DNA of 64,000 nt from Tetraselmis striata. Taxonomy: Eukaryota; Chlorophyta; Chlorodendrophyceae; Chlorodendrales; Chlorodendraceae. The position numbers were made by a program, and so were the translations under genes. The stretch lies in assembly GCA_006384855.1 (NCBI GenBank), contig VCJN01001306.1, forward strand, positions 1 through 64,000. Direction: 5' to 3'. Shown here piece by piece: positions 19,410-31,139 of this stretch. The notes under the pieces are model-generated. The model saw only the letters and a program-made list of their open reading frames with translations. It had not been told where the DNA came from and did not search any database. The stretch's first letter is position 1. Every line of letters starts with the position of its first letter.

Positions 19410-19436
19410 TGGCAAACAGTGCCTCCTTGGGTAAAT
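19410..19436 (+). repeat. DIRS repeat B2 (right end)
   Basis: 27 bp, match to 19110-19136. AT-rich simple repeat begins right after it. Confidence 0.85.
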
Positions 19437-21561
19437 ATTATATTATATATTTTATACATATATTATACATATATTATACATATACATATATCCTACGGGT
19501 GCCGGTACAAAATGCCTATAGTAATACATGAAAAATATGCTCGCGAGCAGTATTAAGGCTATGACAAGTTGATTTGTCGGTCCCGCTGCGTATTTCTCAC
19601 TCAGAAAGGAAGAAATGACACCAAGTGTTGACATCAAACGGCAGGTTTGCCGATTGACCGTGGAATGTGAAGCATATACTTGCACATTAGTCGGTGTCGA
19701 GTGTGATATTGTTTGTATTGCTAAGCATGATTTGGCAGCATGTGTGTGCTGGTAGAGTGCATATATATATTTGTATGGTTGTAGGGAATACATTTTTCAA
19801 AAAATCGGACGCCTCAGACGAGAACGCCGACTTCATGCGTGGCATGTATAGTCATTCGACAAGGCGCTCACCCCAGGGCCGCGGCCCGCCAGAAACATAG
19901 GATCATGGGTGTGACATGCCTAGCGGCACCACTCTGTCACCTCCATGTGGTGGGCGATGGTAGCCCCTAAGACCCGCCGTGCCCGGTTGGGTGCGGCACC
20001 GGGCTAATCGGAGTGGTCGGTTGCGGCATGTTGTCCTCGGACCCTACGACGACTGGGGAGCCCTACGGTGGGTTTTGTACTTGTACTCCCGGTAGCGCAT
20101 GTTGGCACCACCGATGGGCAGCATTCCGGCACCGGGCAGCACGGCGCACCCCGCGGATACCTAATCGGAGATAGAGCGTAGTATACATTTTCGTTGTACG
20201 TTATTTAGTACTCTAGAATAGTGTATCGTTTTTAAAGCGTATTTCTGGGTAATTTCGCTCGTGTGCTGCGTAGGAGAGCGCAAAAACGGCGTCTTGTCGG
20301 CCGCAACTGCGGACGGGCATTGCCCGTTCCGCTCACGGAAGGGGGCTATGCTCACGGCCTCATGCCCGAGCCGAACGGGCACTACCTGCCTTGGAAATAG
20401 GATAGGTCCATAGCCTATCTTATAGGGATGCTATACAAGCATTGAGCTAGAAATCAGGGCCTCCTGGCTCGGTGCCCCGCCATGTGCCCCCGATTCAAGA
20501 AACCGTCCGGTCTTGGACTCGCGTTTTCGGAAATACACGACTCCCGGCTTCAACCCCTTCCGCGGGGGCGCCTGCGGTAGCTCTCTACTTACCGATCGAA
20601 TGAGCGCTAGTAGAGGTCCATACGCAGGGCGGACGCCCGCTCGCGGAAAGTTTGCGGCCAGTCTCGGTCGATGCCGGCCCAATGGGGACGACCGACCTGG
20701 ATTATCCGCGCTCTCAACCCCCCCCCCCCCCTCCCCCGCATAAGCATCCCATGTTACCCGCAGCTTACCATTTAGCCCGCTGCAAATGCACCGTCCCATG
20801 GCCTAGCTCTTAGGGGTGCGGTAGCGCCCATGAGTGGTCCATATGCGGTGGTCGATGCGCGGTGCCCCATCTCCCCCCGTATTTTCGAGCCGAGATTAGA
20901 TAAACGGGCTGAACGGGGGGGCGGTCAACCACCACGCGTAGATGAGTCACAGCGTACGGGTACATTACCGGGTACCGATTTTTTAATGTCGCGATCCCAT
21001 ACAGGAACTCGCGGATATTACGGGTTTCGGCACTGCCGCGCCACCACTCTGCACCTCCCCACCGACACCATCCCAAGCACCAACGAGGGGCCGACCGCAG
21101 GCCATCCCCGACCACAACCTTCACTCCGCCGCGACCATATACCCCTAAGGCAGGTTTGACCGGGCGCTGACCGGCCGCGAGCGCCCCCGAGCGGTGAACT
21201 GCCCCATTCCCGCCTAGCGAGTTGCTAGATTGCTGTCGCGTCACCCACCAACCGCTGCACCATCCGCCCAGCTCCTTGCTAGAGACAAACCTGCAAGCAT
21301 CTTGACCGATGTCCGCATGTAAACGGTTCGCAAGCGTTCCATAGGGTGTTCTCCGGGTGTTATTAGGTGCGCTTGCAACGCTATCTCGTGTGCGCGTTGG
21401 CATTGCGTCGTTAATGGCGTCCCCTGATGGCGATGTGTCGTGCACTGCGCAGATATGGCGCTCATCGGCGGCTCATGGTGCCTCGAGTGCATATTTACAC
21501 AACAGCGGCTGGACCCATGCCCGGATATACACAACACCAGCATGACCCATGCCTTCTTCTT
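19437..21561. other. No recognisable gene
   Basis: AT-rich TATACATATA-type repeat to about 19490, then about 2 kb without a gene I can support. A C-run of 14 lies at 20718-20731. Open frames at 20431-20799 (minus) and 20810-21445 (minus) have biased composition and no motif. Confidence 0.45.
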
Positions 21562-23713
21562 CTAGGCGCGGTCACGATGTGCTGCACCCCTGACGGTGAG
21601 CACGCTCACATGCTGAGCGCGCTGCCTCATGGTAGTGGCCACCCACTGACCGCGCTTGTTGCTCCGGTGGCGTCCGAAGAAGTGGGCCCACTTATGCAGG
21701 GCCTCAAGCATCCTGCACCATTTCCCCGGGCTGCCATGCCGGCGGATCATCTGCCCGAGGTGGACGGCGCTCATGTGGATGTACACCGTGACGTCCTTCT
21801 GGCTCGCCACTTGGAGGAATGCGGTAAGGAACTCGTTCCCCTGAGCCTCCACCTCAGCAACGTGAGCCAGCATAGCAGCCGGATCCTTGTCATCGCATCT
21901 GTGCGTGGCAATGTAGTTGAGGCAGAAGAACACCTCCCACACCTTGATAGCGTCCTGATAGCTCCGCATGCCCCTGCCATGCCACAGAGGAATTGCCCGA
22001 CATAGGATGTGCACAAAGTTGTCTAGCAACACTTGGCAGGTATCCCCCGGCCAAAACTCTGCCGACATATCGATCTTCCTATCTAGTGCATGTCTTGGAC
22101 TGCCCGGGCTTGTTCTCGGTGAGCTTCACCTTGAGCTACTTCTCAATCCACAGGACCAAATGTTGCAGCTTGGCGGCGTCGCAATGCTTTGACACCGTGA
22201 ACTTGAAGGTCTGCGGGATGACACGCATCATGAGGTGTAGTATGCCCACCACGTAGTCTAGGATGTGGGCGAGCTTGATGTACGGGCTCCTCCCCTGCAC
22301 ATGCCCCAATGCAGCTGCTGCTGAAGCAGCCTCCTCTGGGCGCTCGCCCTTCGTGGTGAGCTCAGGCGGGCTGTCGATGTTGACATTCCTGTTTGTGCGC
22401 TCACTAGACCGGCAGCGGCTGCCCATGACGGTATGGGTGAGCTTCTCCAGCTTATCTATGTCGCGCATCCTGCTGCCGGCCTCTGTCCACTCCGACAAGG
22501 TGAGAGCTAGCCGTAGCCGTAGCTAGGCAGTAGCTAGGGTAGCCATGGTACCTGCGTGACTAGGTAGCGTAGCCGTAGCAATAGCCAAATAGTAGCACAA
22601 AAACCGTAACCAGGGGAGGCAGTGCCGTGCGGCCACTGTAACGGCACGTAGAGCCCAGTGGCGGGGTCCTTGGTGTGCGACAGCAAGATGCGCAGCCGCT
22701 TCCACGCCCGGCTGGTGCTCGCAGTGTCTGTAAATATCTTGACGGCCTTCTCCCGCCAATGCTTCATTGGCACTGCCAATGCGTTCTCCTCCAACTGCAT
22801 ATTGTGCCCCAAGTCGTCCAACATGGCCTGTAGCACGTGAGGGTACATCGCAAAGAAGAACCTAAGCACCCAGCGCGGCATGTTTGTAGTCGAGTGGTGT
22901 TCTTTGCCTGCCGGACTAACATGGTTACATGCCGGTCCGGCCTCGATACCACCGCTAGCAGCGCCGCCGCCGCTGCCGCCGCCATAATCATCGCTGCCAC
23001 CGCCCTTCGCCGCTGCCGCCGCCGCCTCTAGCTCCTCGCCCGTCCCACCCAGCTTGTAGAACTCTTGCCACTTGGTGCCAATCTGGTCCACCAGGAGTGA
23101 CTCGAGTTCCTCCCGCCGCTTCCTGATATATAAGTCGATGATGTCCTTTGTCACGTCTGCACCCTTCCGCTTGATAAGCGAAGGCCGGTAGGGCGGTTCC
23201 GCCGAGCCCGCTGCGGCTCGTCGATGTCGCTCGCCCCGCTGCTCTCGTCGCCGATTTCAGCCTCCTCCTCCTGCTCCTCGTCGTCGTCCTCCACCTCCAT
23301 CTTTCGCTTGAGGAAGTTGTACTTTGTGTGGTAGAGCTTGCTCGCCGCATCCCGTGCTTTCTCCCGGTATTGTGCAGCAGCAGCCTCGGCAGCAGCAAGC
23401 CGGGACCGCAGCTCCCGCTCTATGACCGCTCGATGCCCCTCCCCCGCATCCTTTTGCTCTGCCGCTTCCGCGATTAGCCTCCCGACCGTGTCGGTCAACG
23501 TGTCGCGCGCTCCGACGTGACAGTCGCGAGCTGTGTCGCGGTGCGCTGCCGGGTTGTGTATCCTGCTGTAGTCGCGGGCGGCTGTGGCATGCCGCCAGAC
23601 CCGAATGGCGCGAGCCCACCCGCGGCCGCCTCGTCAGCCGCCGCGGCCGTCGCTCCATAGCAGCCGTGCTTAGGGGTGGTGGAAGCTGTGTTGTGAATCG
23701 AGAAGGGCGACAC
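21562..23713 (-). pseudogene. Decayed intron-containing gene of unknown, possibly transposon-derived family
   Basis: Reading down the minus strand: a Gly/Ala/Thr-rich start (from 23713), a coiled-coil segment (LRSRLAAAEAAAAQYREKAR) ending in an acidic run, a segment starting TKDIIDLYIRKRREELESLL with a Gly-rich insert, MPRWVLRFFFAMYPHVLQAM and an Arg-rich helix, a likely GT-AG intron (about 22604-22500), a middle exon (22498-22136), then DNFVHILCRAIPLWHGRGMR and VTVYIHMSAVHLGQMIRRHG followed by LEALHKWAHFFGRHRSNKRG. The last pattern (His-rich strand, RHGS, W..F..RRSN) resembles C-termini of uncharacterised transposon-associated proteins of other eukaryotes; this is from memory, not a search. 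Frames shift at about 23497 and 23152, and stops occur near 22136, so it looks decayed. Confidence 0.4.
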
Positions 23714-25100
23714 TTCGCTTTGTTACATGTGGCATGCCGCGTGGCGGCTGTGGGTGCGCGCGCAAAATGTATGCGGGAAAACGTGATTACGCACGCAGCT
23801 GCCGGGCCGCCTAAGCCCAACCCCTTCGCCCGTCCTGCCCAAGGTACGAGAGCAGCCCTGGGGCTGCTCGAGCGTGTGTTATGAGGCGGAACGAGTGAGC
23901 ATAGGGGCGAGTGTTACATGCGCGCGCGTCCGTGCGCTTGAAAAGTACGGGTATTTGCCGATTACGTACGCTATGGTGGTCAACGCGCCACCCATCTACC
24001 TACGCCTACCGAAGGCCTTTATACCCATATCGTAGCAATATAGATAGACAAATATGGGTCGATTCGCATGCCTGTAGGTACACCGGGAGCCGAGGGAGTG
24101 ACGGGTAGCTGTGAGAATCTTTACAATTTAGCGGAAATACGGTGAATGGGCGGAAGTGAGACACGGGCTGAATCGCACGACTCTTCACCCGTCCCTCACA
24201 AAACCCCACACGACTCGGCCCAATTTCATTCCTAAATAAGGGGATTGTGTGGTGGTCTAGAAGCCCCCGATCATGTCATGTGAATTGATAGTGGCCGATT
24301 CGGGGCGGTGGGATGGAGGGTCCCTTAACATGTACATGAGACACCGTACGCGTGCTACATCGCCGATCTTATACACCGTGCGGGTGCGTCGTGGGGGCCG
24401 CTAAAATTAACCCCGTGCGACCTTGGTCTTGCGTCGGCCTGTCCGACGAGATCCGCCTGCAATTGGAAAGGGGAGTGTTTACGACTCGGACAAGGGTAGC
24501 CTACTCGCGAGGGGTGTTCCAAATAATATCGGGTTCTCGTACCTCGGTAGTACGACCCGCGACCGACCTGCAGAGTGCCCCAGCATATTGTGTTGATGCG
24601 GTGCTATCCATTGTACCCCAAACCCATAGCACTGACCGTATGTAGCATGCAGGTTTTCAGCACACAAAGTCGGATCTTGATCAAATTTCATCATCGGGGC
24701 AAACGGCAAGTGCCCATGATAGGTTGATGATGAGCGAACTTAACTTTGCGTAAAACCATTGCCAGCTGCTTGCCGGCTCCTCTGCTTTCTTGCTTTCACT
24801 AGTCTACCGGACCACCTCGTAATTAGTCTGCAATACTCTAGATGACCCACATGTAGACGGCGGGCCCTCGGGAGGGGGGGGATCCCTGGACACCGGCGCC
24901 GACCACTTTATCCAGGCAATATTGTCGTCGGCGCCTGGGGTAGGGGCTGTCACCAAGCCCATGCGTCGTGGCCTAGGGCCGTCGCTGCAACGGTCTATCC
25001 CAGGTGCGATTAATCGTCGGCGCATGGCCTTTATGGCGTGCCGGGGGACTAGGGCCCTCGGGATGCCGCTCTAGCGTCGGCACATTATGTTGCTGCACGG
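23714..25100. other. No recognisable gene
   Basis: No supported coding region. The last few hundred bases may be the 5' part of the LINE relic that follows, but no endonuclease motif could be read. Confidence 0.4.
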
Positions 25101-27350
25101 CATAGGGTCCGCACACTAGTACGTAATAACCGCCGCCGCCAGAGAGAGCGGGCCTTGTAAAAAGCGGTTCAGGATTTTAAGAAGGGTGGTGGGAGACGGG
25201 AGTTCTGTAAGCGGGTGCGCTCTCTCCGTAAGGGCAAGGGCTCATTCGAGGGGGCGAACGAACCGCCAATACGCGATCCGGTATCGGGGGTACTTCATAC
25301 CGAGCCGGTAGAAATCAATGCGTGTTGGGCGCGGCATTATCGGGAGCTGCTGCGTGACCCCCACCCCCTGGCACAACGGGTTGCGATATACCGTGCGGCG
25401 TGGGAACACCGCCACGGTACATCGCCACCCATTGCCCCCGCACTAAATGGGATTAATGGGCATATAACATGGGAGGAACTAGCCAAGGCCCGTAGGCGCT
25501 TAAAAAATATTAAGGTCTAGGGGCAGGATGGGATTACTGCGGAGGCTTTAAAATAATTGGCGATATACGCCCCAAATAGCCATTTTTGCAAGGCATTGCT
25601 GGCCTTCATTAACGGGATATGGACTAAGAACTACATCCCCCAGCAGTGGCGTAGCTCGGCCATAGTATCGGTGCCCAAGAAAGGCGACGCGCCCGTTATG
25701 GACAATTATAGGGGTATTTCGATTATGGGTGCTGCTATGAAATTTCTTATGACCAACGCTTGCAAGACGTCTGCCAAGCTTAAGGGATAATCCGCCGTTG
25801 GCAAGCGGGTTTTATGTGAAATGAGGAGGGCCCGATGCAAGTCGCCAGCTTGTTCGATAAGCGGCAGGTCTACCCACGTACGCGGATTTTATTGACTTTA
25901 GGAAGGCATATGACACCGTACCTCATGAGCTTTTATTCCTAAAACTTCAAGCCATAGGAGTCTCGGGTCATCATATGCTTACCTTCATTAAAACTTTATA
26001 AAGAGATAGTATGGTACGGGTCAAGACAGGTGTGGCCCCGGGAACACTATCAGACCCCATACCCATAGAGCGTGGCCTCCGATAGGGATGCCCCGCTTCC
26101 CCCATCCTATTTATAACATATGTATTAACGATATATTCGATGGCGGGGTAGAACATCTAGGGTGTGATGTACCAGGGTGCACCGACACATTAGCGGCAAG
26201 GCAACCACTCAGGGTGCCAGGTCAGTTATACGCGGACGACGTTGTTGGTATCACAAGCTCGTTCGATAACCTGCATGCCATGTTCGTCCACTTCTCACAG
26301 TGGGCGGAGGACCATTTAATGGGGTTTGGGGTACTTTAGTGTGGGGTGATGGCATTAGGCCGATATTACGACGAGACCGCGGTACTCGAACAAGCTGCCC
26401 TATAGCAGCTTGGGGGGGGGACGGGTACCGGTTGTACATGAATATAGGTATTTGGGTACGGTCATTAAGTCGGATTTAGGTATGCAACACATAGTGGACG
26501 ACCGGATCAAGAAGGGTAAGCGCGCCACTGAGGCGCTCGATTCGGTAATAGTCGGTGGACGGGACATAATTCTTGCTAATGTGCGTGTGTCTGTCCTTTA
26601 AGCCCATGTACTGCCGGTTTTAACTTACGGGTGTGAAGTATGGGGCATGGATAGAACTAGCGGCGCGCGAATAAATTACAAACCGTACTTAATCAGTGCT
26701 TGCGGTGCCTCATTGGGGTGGGTAAAAACTCCCTTGGGGTGGCCACTACACCGATGATGCGGGAGTTGGATATTGCGCCCATAGAGGCTACGGCCGCTGC
26801 GGCGCGGGCTCGGGCGTTCCTTAAAGCATCCGACTTGAATACATGTATAACCCATTCAGAATATCAGCCAAGTGGGGCGCGCTCTAACACGTGGACGTCG
26901 GGGATTGTGCGGTGGTTAGATCGACTAGCTAGGGCGAACGTAGGGCTAGCTGAGGGGGCGCGCCTTCCACTTGAGTGGAGGTCACTAGCTCCGCGCGATG
27001 CCGCTAAACTAGTAAAGGCATCGGTGTGGGCGCGTTACGAATTGTCGGCATCGTTAGCATATACATATAAACCTGGGGTATATATGTCTAGGCGTCTTAT
27101 CCGTCAAACTCGTTGCCACAGTACGGTGTAGGTGTCCCCGCGGGGGTTTTGGCAGGGCTGCACATTATGATACAATTACGCACCCGAGTATTTCCCACTG
27201 CCCGCCGATTGGCCCGGATTCATGCCATGCCTGAGCGGTTCCTTGAACACTGCCCTGCATGTGGCGGTGAATCTGAGACTATCCAACATATGTTGGTGGA
27301 GTGCCCGCGCGGTGGGGGTATCACCGTCATAATTTTGGGTTGTTAGTTCC
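25101..27350 (+). pseudogene. Decayed LINE-type retrotransposon (reverse transcriptase relic)
   Basis: Plus-strand RT pseudogene spread over several frames. Recognisable: the finger motif GQDGITAEALK (25521-), QQWRSSAIVSVPKKGD (about 25640), NYRGISIM, FIDFRKAYDTVPHELL (about 25885), a GCPASPILF box (about 26080) preceded by TAG where active copies have Gln, and LYADDVVGITSSF (26224-) with the YADD active site. The thumb follows (HEYRYLGTVIK, about 26430), and a C-terminal zinc knuckle-like CPACGGESETIQHMLVEC (about 27250). At least nine stops and several frame changes make it dead. The RT type is L1/Jockey-like; no endonuclease domain was found. Confidence 0.85.
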
Positions 27351-27992
27351 GGAGTTCAGGGATTTTATTAGTATTCAGGTTACTGCGTCAACAGCACTAC
27401 CCGAGGACTTAACTGCCTTTATTTTGGGCGGGGTCCCCCCTCCCTTCACGGCGCCCTGGATTTTACTGGGAATGGGAATTTTTTCTAGCTACGGCGTCGG
27501 GCCCTCCCTCACATTACCTTCTGTGTTGCACATGTATCGCACTCCCAAAACGCTTTGCTCCGTGTGTTGGGGCTTGCCCCAGTTCGCATTACTCGAATGG
27601 GCCGACGCCCAAACGGGTAGGGCGGACCTTTTGTGGTCAGTGCCGGGTATTTTCATGGCAGTGTTTTAGACAGTGATCCAATAGTGTTGGAAATTCCGTC
27701 ACTGGCCTCCAATAAGTCTTGCAGAATGCTTCGGCAATTTGCTTGATGACTATAACGGAGCGTCGCCTACCCAGGGCTTTCCGTAACTGGATTGCTGCCA
27801 AACGGCCGTCGTAGAGACGCGGCAAGGGTTCCACTGCCAATCCTGTCCCGGGGGCCAAAAAAAAACCTGTATTTAACTCGTCGTTATCTCGATGGTCTAA
27901 TGAGACTCGTGTGTAGTCATTCCGTGACATACTCGTAATAAACGCCACCAGGCGCATATCACACGTCGTCGCGACACAATATCCGCGGTAAA
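27351..27992. other. No supported gene; contains one copy of a dispersed repeat
   Basis: The tail after the LINE relic has only degenerate open frames. It contains a roughly 75-bp repeat (27720-27792) found again, inverted, in a WD40-gene intron. Confidence 0.5.
27720..27792 (+). repeat. Dispersed repeat, copy 1
   Basis: Starts GCAGAATGCTTCGGCAATTT. The same sequence with about a dozen substitutions is on the minus strand at 57241-57315. Beyond these limits the copies do not align. Confidence 0.75.
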
Positions 27993-28637
27993 CTATTTTG
28001 CTTTTGGCTCTAGAAGCCCGACAATCTCGCGTCTTGATGCTGTATATCGCTGCGCGATAATAGCGCAATGGCGGGCGGCAATGAGCGGCGAGGCGCGGCA
28101 GTGGGCGGGCGGAATCAAATATTTACATCCGGTTTCGGCCGGGAACCACGACTGGTCGTGCCACAGCGAGCATGCTGCTCGCGGGTGGTGGAAGTGGCTA
28201 CTGCCATGGCGGGCTGGCGGCTGGCCCGCGACCCAAACGGCCCTCCGCCCGACCAACACCCCGCCCCGGCCCCGGGCCGGCACTCTAGCCGCCACATTGA
28301 CGGGTTGCTTCGCCTTCTTCGATGTAGGCTCCGGGCTACTACCCTTGTAGACGTTGTCGCCAGGGACGACGAAGGCTCGCGTGGCGGCCACGTTCTTGAA
28401 TGCGTTGGTGTTGTGCTTGACGATGCCGCCCGCCTTTTTCTGATTCTGCTTCAGCACACCCACAAAACCGTGGAGCTCTAGCGACGCGGCGGTGCCCACC
28501 GGCGGCAGCAGCACGACCCGGTTCACCGCGGCCGGAAATGGCGTAGCGGACGAGCGTTGAACACTCGATACGATCGGCTTACCGCCAAGCATAGGGACTT
28601 TGCGGGGATCTGACACAACAACTGCGAAAGTCAGCAT
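27993..28637 (-). CDS. Hypothetical minus-strand ORF, 214 residues
   Basis: Open frame with an Arg/Lys-rich middle and no motif I recognise. It lies directly downstream of the ORF at 28637-29320, so the two may be exons or a broken single ORF. Composition in the middle (VPARGRGGVLVGRRAV) is low-complexity. It may be non-coding. Confidence 0.25.
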   Translation of the reverse strand: MLTFAVVVSDPRKVPMLGGKPIVSSVQRSSATPFPAAVNRVVLLPPVGTAASLELHGFVGVLKQNQKKAGGIVKHNTNAFKNVAATRAFVVPGDNVYKGSSPEPTSKKAKQPVNVAARVPARGRGGVLVGRRAVWVAGQPPARHGSSHFHHPRAACSLWHDQSWFPAETGCKYLIPPAHCRASPLIAARHCAIIAQRYTASRREIVGLLEPKAK

Positions 28638-29320
28638 TATCCGTATTGATTGCTTTGCGCGGCGGGGGCCGTGTAATCGAACAAGTGCGAAAACAAACGC
28701 GGCTCACGTGCGGCTTCCGAGTGCGGCGTCACCCCGCAGACCTCCTCCTCGTCCTTGAGCACCACGTTAAAGGGGGGGCACTTGCCATCTTGGTAGTACT
28801 TCCCGAGCTCGCCATGCTTCCATGCTCTGCAAGGTTGCGGGCGTTGATTCGCGAGTTGGTCCTCTCTCGGCAATGGTCCCTTCTTCCTACCTTGGGTGTC
28901 CTTGCCCACATCCCGGAAGTAGTGCCGAGCGACATAGCTCCTGGCGTTCCCATGCTTCGTGGGTAGCACAAGGTGCACCGTCAGCACAATCCCCAAGGAT
29001 GGTCGCAATGGGGTGGGGAGGAAGCAAGGGGAGGGGTGTACTCTAGCAGGAACGCGGCAATGACGGTCTCCTTGGCGTAGCGTGATTTTCGGCTGTGTAG
29101 GCGGCACGGAAGTTGAAGGTAGCGTAGCACATCCGCTCGGTGTACGGGGGCATCGTCTATGCGTGTCGTACACAACACGCATGGAAGAAGTCCTCGTGAA
29201 GAAGGCGTCGCACGCGCGGCAGCGGAATTTCTTGGTCACCGGTACTACCGGAATCCCCTCGGCAGCGGTCCAGCCCTCCTTGCCCTGAGAAATACGGCGC
29301 TTTGAGTTGCTACGCCCCAT
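28637..29320 (-). CDS. Hypothetical minus-strand ORF with one Cys/His cluster
   Basis: 227 residues. Near the N-terminus FRCRACDAFFTRTSSM is followed by THRRC, giving CxxC-x16-HxxC, compatible with a single zinc finger of the type found in transposases and transcription factors. The rest has no recognisable motif. It ends where the next ORF begins. The family is unknown and the start is uncertain. Confidence 0.35.
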   Translation of the reverse strand: MGRSNSKRRISQGKEGWTAAEGIPVVPVTKKFRCRACDAFFTRTSSMRVVYDTHRRCPRTPSGCATLPSTSVPPTQPKITLRQGDRHCRVPARVHPSPCFLPTPLRPSLGIVLTVHLVLPTKHGNARSYVARHYFRDVGKDTQGRKKGPLPREDQLANQRPQPCRAWKHGELGKYYQDGKCPPFNVVLKDEEEVCGVTPHSEAAREPRLFSHLFDYTAPAAQSNQYG

Positions 29321-29840
29321 GTCACACCACTACTCGGCGCCCGCGCCTCGCAGCGGCGGGGGGTGGTAGGGGCTAGTGACAGGAGCTCCATCTGCTGCAT
29401 GCGATGCATGGTAAAGTGTCCGCGCGACTGCAACTAGCCGCGCAAGCAAAGCTTTAGAAATACGGTACCGTTGGCGTTGCGTCGTCACGGAGCTTTTGAG
29501 GCGTTAGAGTACAATGTGACAAGACCCGGAGATGATACGTGAGCACACACGAGGCGCAATGTGGGTCCAATGTATTATATGGGGATGGCACAACACGGTG
29601 GGAGGTAGCATTACGGAATGCGGGCGAGCGGGGCACGTCATTGTGACTATTGAGCCTAGCAATAAAGTGGCGATTACACGGTAGACACGGGGATGATTAC
29701 GTGCCCATTCCATGGGGAAATCGCGATTACGGGCCATTACGGTGTAATTATCAGACAGTCAGGGAGGCTCGTATTTCATGTATATGAGCCACCGTTTGTT
29801 GGTGTAGTGGTCAGAGACAAGGAGAGCGTACCGTAGGACA
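29321..29840. other. No recognisable gene
   Basis: Nothing supported in this stretch. Confidence 0.45.
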
Positions 29841-31139
29841 TCAGGCGAGGACACTCGCAGTGGACTCCAAAGATAGACAGAAAATTCTGAAGTGGACCAT
29901 CATGTGGTTTAGCTGGTTGGCTGTTTTGAGGTGCCGTGCCGCACATGCCTTATGGAGTAGACAGTCATGAAAGAATTGAATGCGCATGTTACTCGGAAAA
30001 ACTAGGCATGCCAGTAGTGACACCGTGGCCATGTTGCATCTGAATAACACCCATGCGTAAGTGACCGAGTCTCTCGTGCCACTGTTCCGCCTCTGCTTTG
30101 GCTTCAAATGGCATCGTAACAGGGTCACCATTTCTTACATTATTGGTACCGGTGCTAGCTGCATTGGCATCACTAGCATCGTCACTAGTGCTGGAATCTG
30201 AGGCTTTTGTCACTGATGCAGCAACAACAACTGTCCCACTCCCTGCCTCCTGGTCGAGAAAGCGCTCCTCTCTGTTTGGTAGGGTGTAGAGACCATTGCC
30301 CGCCTTCATGCCTACTATTCATGCATCCAAAACCGCCCTACCATAATCCTTAGATCATGGACAGATGAAGTCACAGCCAAGATGGCGACGCATCCACGTA
30401 TGTTCGAGTAGTCTGCCACAGCAACTATTGGAGAATAGAGCAAGAGTGTTTTGTGTGGTAATTATTAAATAATGCCAACCTCGGCATGTGGTAAGGGGAA
30501 AGGACACTTTAACAACACCAATGCCTCCTATTGGCACATCCACCCATCTCATTGTACCCGAACCGTTTAGCTTCTTGAATGCTGGATGAACGCAGAGCAA
30601 TATCCGTTGCAGTTATCATCCATATTGCAGCCACCATCCATAATCCCCCAACGACCCGTCGTGGTGACGCAGAATAACCCAATGCCATGAGAGCGGTAGG
30701 TGGGTTGTGTTGCCACAGGTTCAGTACCACTATTGGAAAGCTGATTATCTTCCCCCACTGAATCACTACCGACAATAGTCCCATATGCACTAGGGGTTTG
30801 TACCTTGTCGAGGTCTGATCCCTCAATCAGATCGTCCTCGTTAGATGTGTGCTGGCCGAGTCCTCGGTGAGTCACGGTGGCGAGATAAGCCCTTGCGCCA
30901 CATCTGGTGCGAGATTTCGACTTGCTGTTAAGGATACGCTTTCTTTTGTTCCATGTCAATTGCTTGGCATCCGAGGCCTTGTAGTGGGGACATTGGTGGT
31001 TCTCGGAACCAAACGAGGGGCCTCTACAAGCAAAGGGACTAACAAGTTTCTGCAACTTGTTTGCCAAAAATGCATGCTTGTGGTTAAGCTTGCTCCACGG
31101 TCGGACGCAAACCCGATCGTTGTCGACCCGTATGATCAT
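29841..31139 (-). pseudogene. Ty1/copia fragment: Gag end, protease and pre-integrase region
   Basis: Minus-strand relic. The GAG-pre-integrase motif EQWHERLGHLRMGVIQMQ (about 30100-30050) is diagnostic of copia Pol. Upstream, WGIMDGGCN (about 30640) resembles the copia protease start (W-DSG-type) but with GG in place of SG, and a polar Lys-rich region precedes it. Frames change at about 30570 and 30350. Integrase core, RT and LTRs were not found, so it is a partial insertion. It shows no close similarity to the copia element at 36-45 kb. Confidence 0.6.

Larger units (their letters stand above)
14550..19436 (+). mobile_element. DIRS-order retrotransposon of PAT type (split direct repeats)
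   Basis: About 4.9 kb with the architecture A1 - ORFs - B1 - A2 - B2: A (178 bp) at both 14550-14727 and 19135-19312, B (27 bp) at 19110-19136 and 19410-19436. This split-direct-repeat form is characteristic of PAT-like DIRS elements, including the TOC elements of Chlamydomonas. It encodes a Gag-like ORF, RT-RNase H, a methyltransferase-like domain and a tyrosine recombinase in place of an integrase. No TSD is expected and none is seen. Damage: a frame change in a C-run near 15700, another at about 16440-16510, and a TGA at 17403-17405. Confidence 0.93.

Noticed and set aside
25518-26090. TAG/TAA codons at places where Gln or similar would fit in the LINE relic, suggesting an alternative genetic code
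   Set aside because: NDUFV1 ends properly at TAA and the glutamine-synthetase-family gene at TGA, the relic also has TGA stops and frame changes, so simple decay explains it.
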